A stretch of DNA of 8,361 nt from DAOTUL01 sp034437435 (lineage in GTDB: Bacteria; Chloroflexota; Anaerolineae; Aggregatilineales; Phototrophicaceae), in NCBI GenBank assembly GCA_964417785.1, contig CAYQJO010000193.1:1-8361 (forward strand), in the 5' to 3' direction. Positions 5,911 to 8,361 of the stretch are shown here, one piece after another; positions within the stretch are counted from its first letter, which is position 1, and each line of letters opens with the position of its first letter. The translations under genes were made by a program, and so were the position numbers. Under the pieces are notes generated by a model that saw nothing but the letters and a program-made list of their open reading frames with translations, was not told the origin of the DNA and did not search any database.

Positions 5911-8361
5911 GTGGCTGAAGACAAACCCACCGGAACCGAGTCTGAAGAAAACGCAGAGCCGAAACACAAAGACCTGCGCGTTCAACCCGAATTCTGGGAT
6001 AACCTGTTCGACGCCATGCCGCCCTGGCTGGACGAGATCAGTGCGATTGTGCTGCTGGTGTTCGGCGTAATCTCGTTCATGGCGCTGCTGGATGTCTCCT
6101 CAGATGCCACCCTGTCCATCGCATGGTCCGACGCCCTGACCAGCCTGTTCGGCAGCGGCAGTTTTATTGTGGCCGCCGGTATTTTCGCCCTGGGGATCAT
6201 CATCCTTTTACCCAAGATGGGGATCATCATCCGATTTTCTACCCGGCGCATTCTGGCGCTGGAAGTGGCATTTCTGGCCGCCCTCGCTATTCTACACCTC
6301 TCCGCCGGTGATACGGAACTGCGAGCGCTGGTACGTGGCGGAGAAGGCGGTGGATTCATTGGCTGGGGCGTCAGTGCGCCGCTCGCCTGGATGATCGGTC
6401 AAACAGTGGCGGTAATGGTCTTCTGGCTTGTACTGTTCATCAGCCTGGGGGTCGCCATCGGCCTCCGCCGCACACAGATCAGCGCGTGGCTGCGCACAGC
6501 TATCGAGCGCCTTGAGACTTACGGTAATCGGCTGCGCACCCCTGCTCAACCCGAACGCGCCCCTCAGCCTCCCCCGCTGACCCCGGTCGAGATCGAACAA
6601 CAGCGACGGTCGCCGGTCGTCCGGATTCGCCCGGATATGACCACCATCCCGCCATCACAGCGCCAGACCACACCGCCGCCAGTCGTCAAAGAAATCCCAA
6701 AAGACGAAACTGTTGAACGTCTGGAACGGGCGTTTACGCACGCTGCCGATATAGAACAGCAGGAGGAGAATCCGATCCAGCGCGACCGCGAAGAAGTTAT
6801 CGGCACGCTGGTCCCCAAAAAGAACAAATCCAGCCCACAGATGATTCAGCGACCGGATGGCCGCCTCAAACGCTACTTCAGCGTGGAGAGTATGAAGGAA
6901 GATCGCAAGGTCGGTCGCCGGCCCAAAGACCTGCCGCCACTTGACTTGCTGCAAGACCTGGAAATCAACCCACCCGACGAAGACGAAATCAACCACAACG
7001 TGGTCCTGATCGAGAACACATTGCTGGAATTTGACATCGACATTGATGTGGTCGCGGTGAAAGTCGGGCCGACGGTCACACAGTACGCCGTCCAGCCCTA
7101 CCGGGAAAGTGGAGGGCGGACCCGTCTGAGCAAAATCGCATCACTGGCGAATGATCTGGCATTGTCGCTCTCGGTGAAACGCCTCCGCCTGGAAACACCA
7201 GTGCCGGGAGAGAGCTACATGGGCATCGAAGTGCCGAATCGTAAGCCCAGCATCGTCGCCCTGCGCTCCGTTTATGAGAGTCGTGCATTCTTCGAGCGGT
7301 CGCAGAAATCCAACTCGCCGTTGATGGTCCCGCTTGGTCGTGATGTCTCCGGGTCACCGGTCAACGTCGATATTGGTGGTATGCCCCATCTACTCATCGC
7401 CGGGACTACCGGATCGGGCAAATCGGTGTGTATCGCCGCTGTCGCAACGGCAGTTATCCTCAACAACACTCCCGACCGTGTGCGCATGGTGATGCTGGAC
7501 CCGAAGATGGTGGAACTGAGCCGCTTCAACGGGCTGCCGCATCTGCTGGGCGCAGTCGAAACTGATCTGGACCGCATTATTGAGGTGCTGCGCTGGTGTA
7601 CCCGCGAAATGGACCGGCGCTATAAACTTCTGGAAGAAAACGCCGCCCGCAACATCGAGATTTACAACACCCGCCTGGGTCAGCGGCGCAAGTCCGAGCA
7701 TCTGCCGTATATCGTCATCATGGTCGATGAAATCGGCGACCTGATGATGACCAAACCGGAAGAGACCGAGCGCACCATCACCCGATTGGCCCAGATGGCG
7801 CGTGCAGTCGGCATGCATTTGATCGTCGCCACCCAGCGACCCTCCGTCGATGTCATCACCGGCCTGATCAAAGCCAACTTCCCCGCCCGCATCTCTTTTG
7901 CGGTGGCGTCCGGCGTGGATTCGCGAGTCATCCTGGATACCATTGGCGCAGAGACCCTGTTGGGTAAGGGCGACATGCTGTATCTGGCGCAGGACGCCGC
8001 CGGACCGCGTCGTCTTCAGGGCTGCTTCGTCTCCGACAACGAAGTCCGCTCCATCGTAGACTACTGGAAGAACTGGCACCAGGAGCAGGTCGCCGCTGGC
8101 AAAATGCCGCAGCGCATCGTCGCCCCCTGGGAGCGCGGCCTCACCCGGCGCGAATTCCTGGCGGAGACAGACCCCATGCTGGAAGATGCCATCGAGATGG
8201 TCGTCAATGACCAGGAGGCGTCGGCCTCGCAGATTCAGCGCAAGCTGGGTCTGGGTTATCCACGTGCGGCCCGCATCATCGACTTACTGGAAGAACTGGG
8301 CGTCATCGGTGAACCGGTCGCCGGTGGACGCAGCCGCAAAGTGTTAATCGAAAAAGGCAAA
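5911..8361 (+). CDS. ftsK: FtsK/SpoIIIE family DNA translocase (3' end outside window)
   Basis: Septum-anchored ATPase that pumps DNA and helps segregate chromosome termini. 817 codons are visible, with no stop before the window ends. Four membrane helices lie near 44-61, 84-101, 113-130 and 156-184. A proline- and charge-rich linker follows (about 205-340). The alpha/beta motor follows, with the conserved lead-in LPPLDLL (341-347), GPTVTQYAVQP (386-396) and LSKIASLANDLALSL. Walker A is GTTGSGKS (498-505, K504), then MLDPKMVELS, and Walker B is IVIMVDEIGDL (D606, E607). ATQRPSVDVITGLIKANFPA and LLGKGDMLYL follow. The last part (about 765-817) is the winged-helix gamma domain that reads polar DNA motifs (SQIQRKLGLGYPRAARIID). 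The sequence ends in GGRSRKVLIEKGK, so very little appears to be missing. One small difference is an insertion (YRESGGRTR, 397-405) where family members usually have a shorter turn. No recombinase partner or other neighbour is visible. Confidence 0.95.
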   Translation, partial: MAEDKPTGTESEENAEPKHKDLRVQPEFWDNLFDAMPPWLDEISAIVLLVFGVISFMALLDVSSDATLSIAWSDALTSLFGSGSFIVAAGIFALGIIILLPKMGIIIRFSTRRILALEVAFLAALAILHLSAGDTELRALVRGGEGGGFIGWGVSAPLAWMIGQTVAVMVFWLVLFISLGVAIGLRRTQISAWLRTAIERLETYGNRLRTPAQPERAPQPPPLTPVEIEQQRRSPVVRIRPDMTTIPPSQRQTTPPPVVKEIPKDETVERLERAFTHAADIEQQEENPIQRDREEVIGTLVPKKNKSSPQMIQRPDGRLKRYFSVESMKEDRKVGRRPKDLPPLDLLQDLEINPPDEDEINHNVVLIENTLLEFDIDIDVVAVKVGPTVTQYAVQPYRESGGRTRLSKIASLANDLALSLSVKRLRLETPVPGESYMGIEVPNRKPSIVALRSVYESRAFFERSQKSNSPLMVPLGRDVSGSPVNVDIGGMPHLLIAGTTGSGKSVCIAAVATAVILNNTPDRVRMVMLDPKMVELSRFNGLPHLLGAVETDLDRIIEVLRWCTREMDRRYKLLEENAARNIEIYNTRLGQRRKSEHLPYIVIMVDEIGDLMMTKPEETERTITRLAQMARAVGMHLIVATQRPSVDVITGLIKANFPARISFAVASGVDSRVILDTIGAETLLGKGDMLYLAQDAAGPRRLQGCFVSDNEVRSIVDYWKNWHQEQVAAGKMPQRIVAPWERGLTRREFLAETDPMLEDAIEMVVNDQEASASQIQRKLGLGYPRAARIIDLLEELGVIGEPVAGGRSRKVLIEKGK
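6191..6232 (+). repeat. 15-bp direct repeat inside the FtsK membrane domain
   Basis: TGGGGATCATCATCC occurs perfectly at 6191-6205 and 6218-6232, exactly 27 bases (9 codons) apart. Both copies are in the same frame and encode Gly-Ile-Ile-Ile at the end of the second membrane helix and just after it. The bases between and after show a looser echo (TTTTACCC against TTTTCTACCC). This suggests an old in-frame 27-bp duplication. Confidence 0.7.

Noticed and set aside
7390..8079. 229-codon open frame on the - strand opposite the FtsK motor domain
   Set aside because: It lies opposite the highly conserved Walker A to Walker B region. The translation looks like a reverse-strand shadow with no domain signature.

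Overview
The window looks like a bacterial chromosomal housekeeping region of moderate GC. Every gene lies on the + strand. My best guess at the host is a member of the Chloroflexota (Anaerolineae-like). The hints are the C-terminal domain of the 631-residue membrane protein (an 'ALRH..' segment followed by a late helix-turn-helix), which I remember as common in that phylum, and the acidic N-terminus of the S1 protein. This placement is from memory and no search was run. I see no mobile element, CRISPR array, rRNA or tRNA.

Layout. Positions 1-228 are a leader with a candidate promoter (TTGACA / TAACGT) and a terminator-like hairpin. Then come four tightly packed genes: a primary sigma factor (RpoD/SigA type, 229-1488); a two-TM protein with a LiaF/toastrack-like C-terminus (1493-2284); a GNAT acetyltransferase (2289-2855); and a polytopic membrane protein with a GAF-like region and a C-terminal HTH (2830-4725). 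The gaps are 4 nt, 4 nt and a 26-nt overlap, so this is almost certainly one transcription unit. A 104-base gap follows, holding a strong promoter (TTGCAA-17-TATAAT) embedded in an inverted repeat. It drives a three-S1-domain RNA-binding protein (4830-5813) that ends in a clear intrinsic terminator (5834-5862). The last gene is an FtsK/SpoIIIE DNA translocase starting at 5911. It is open at the window edge and appears to be within a few residues of its end.

How the genes relate. The sigma factor, S1 protein and FtsK belong to core transcription, translation and chromosome segregation. The LiaF-like protein and the membrane HTH protein sit in the sigma-factor operon and could sense the envelope. 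Coupling between them is inference. The most notable items are the membrane-anchored HTH protein and the operator-like repeat array over the promoter just downstream of it. No stretch over 300 bases lacks a gene; the three intergenic gaps are described as separate features.
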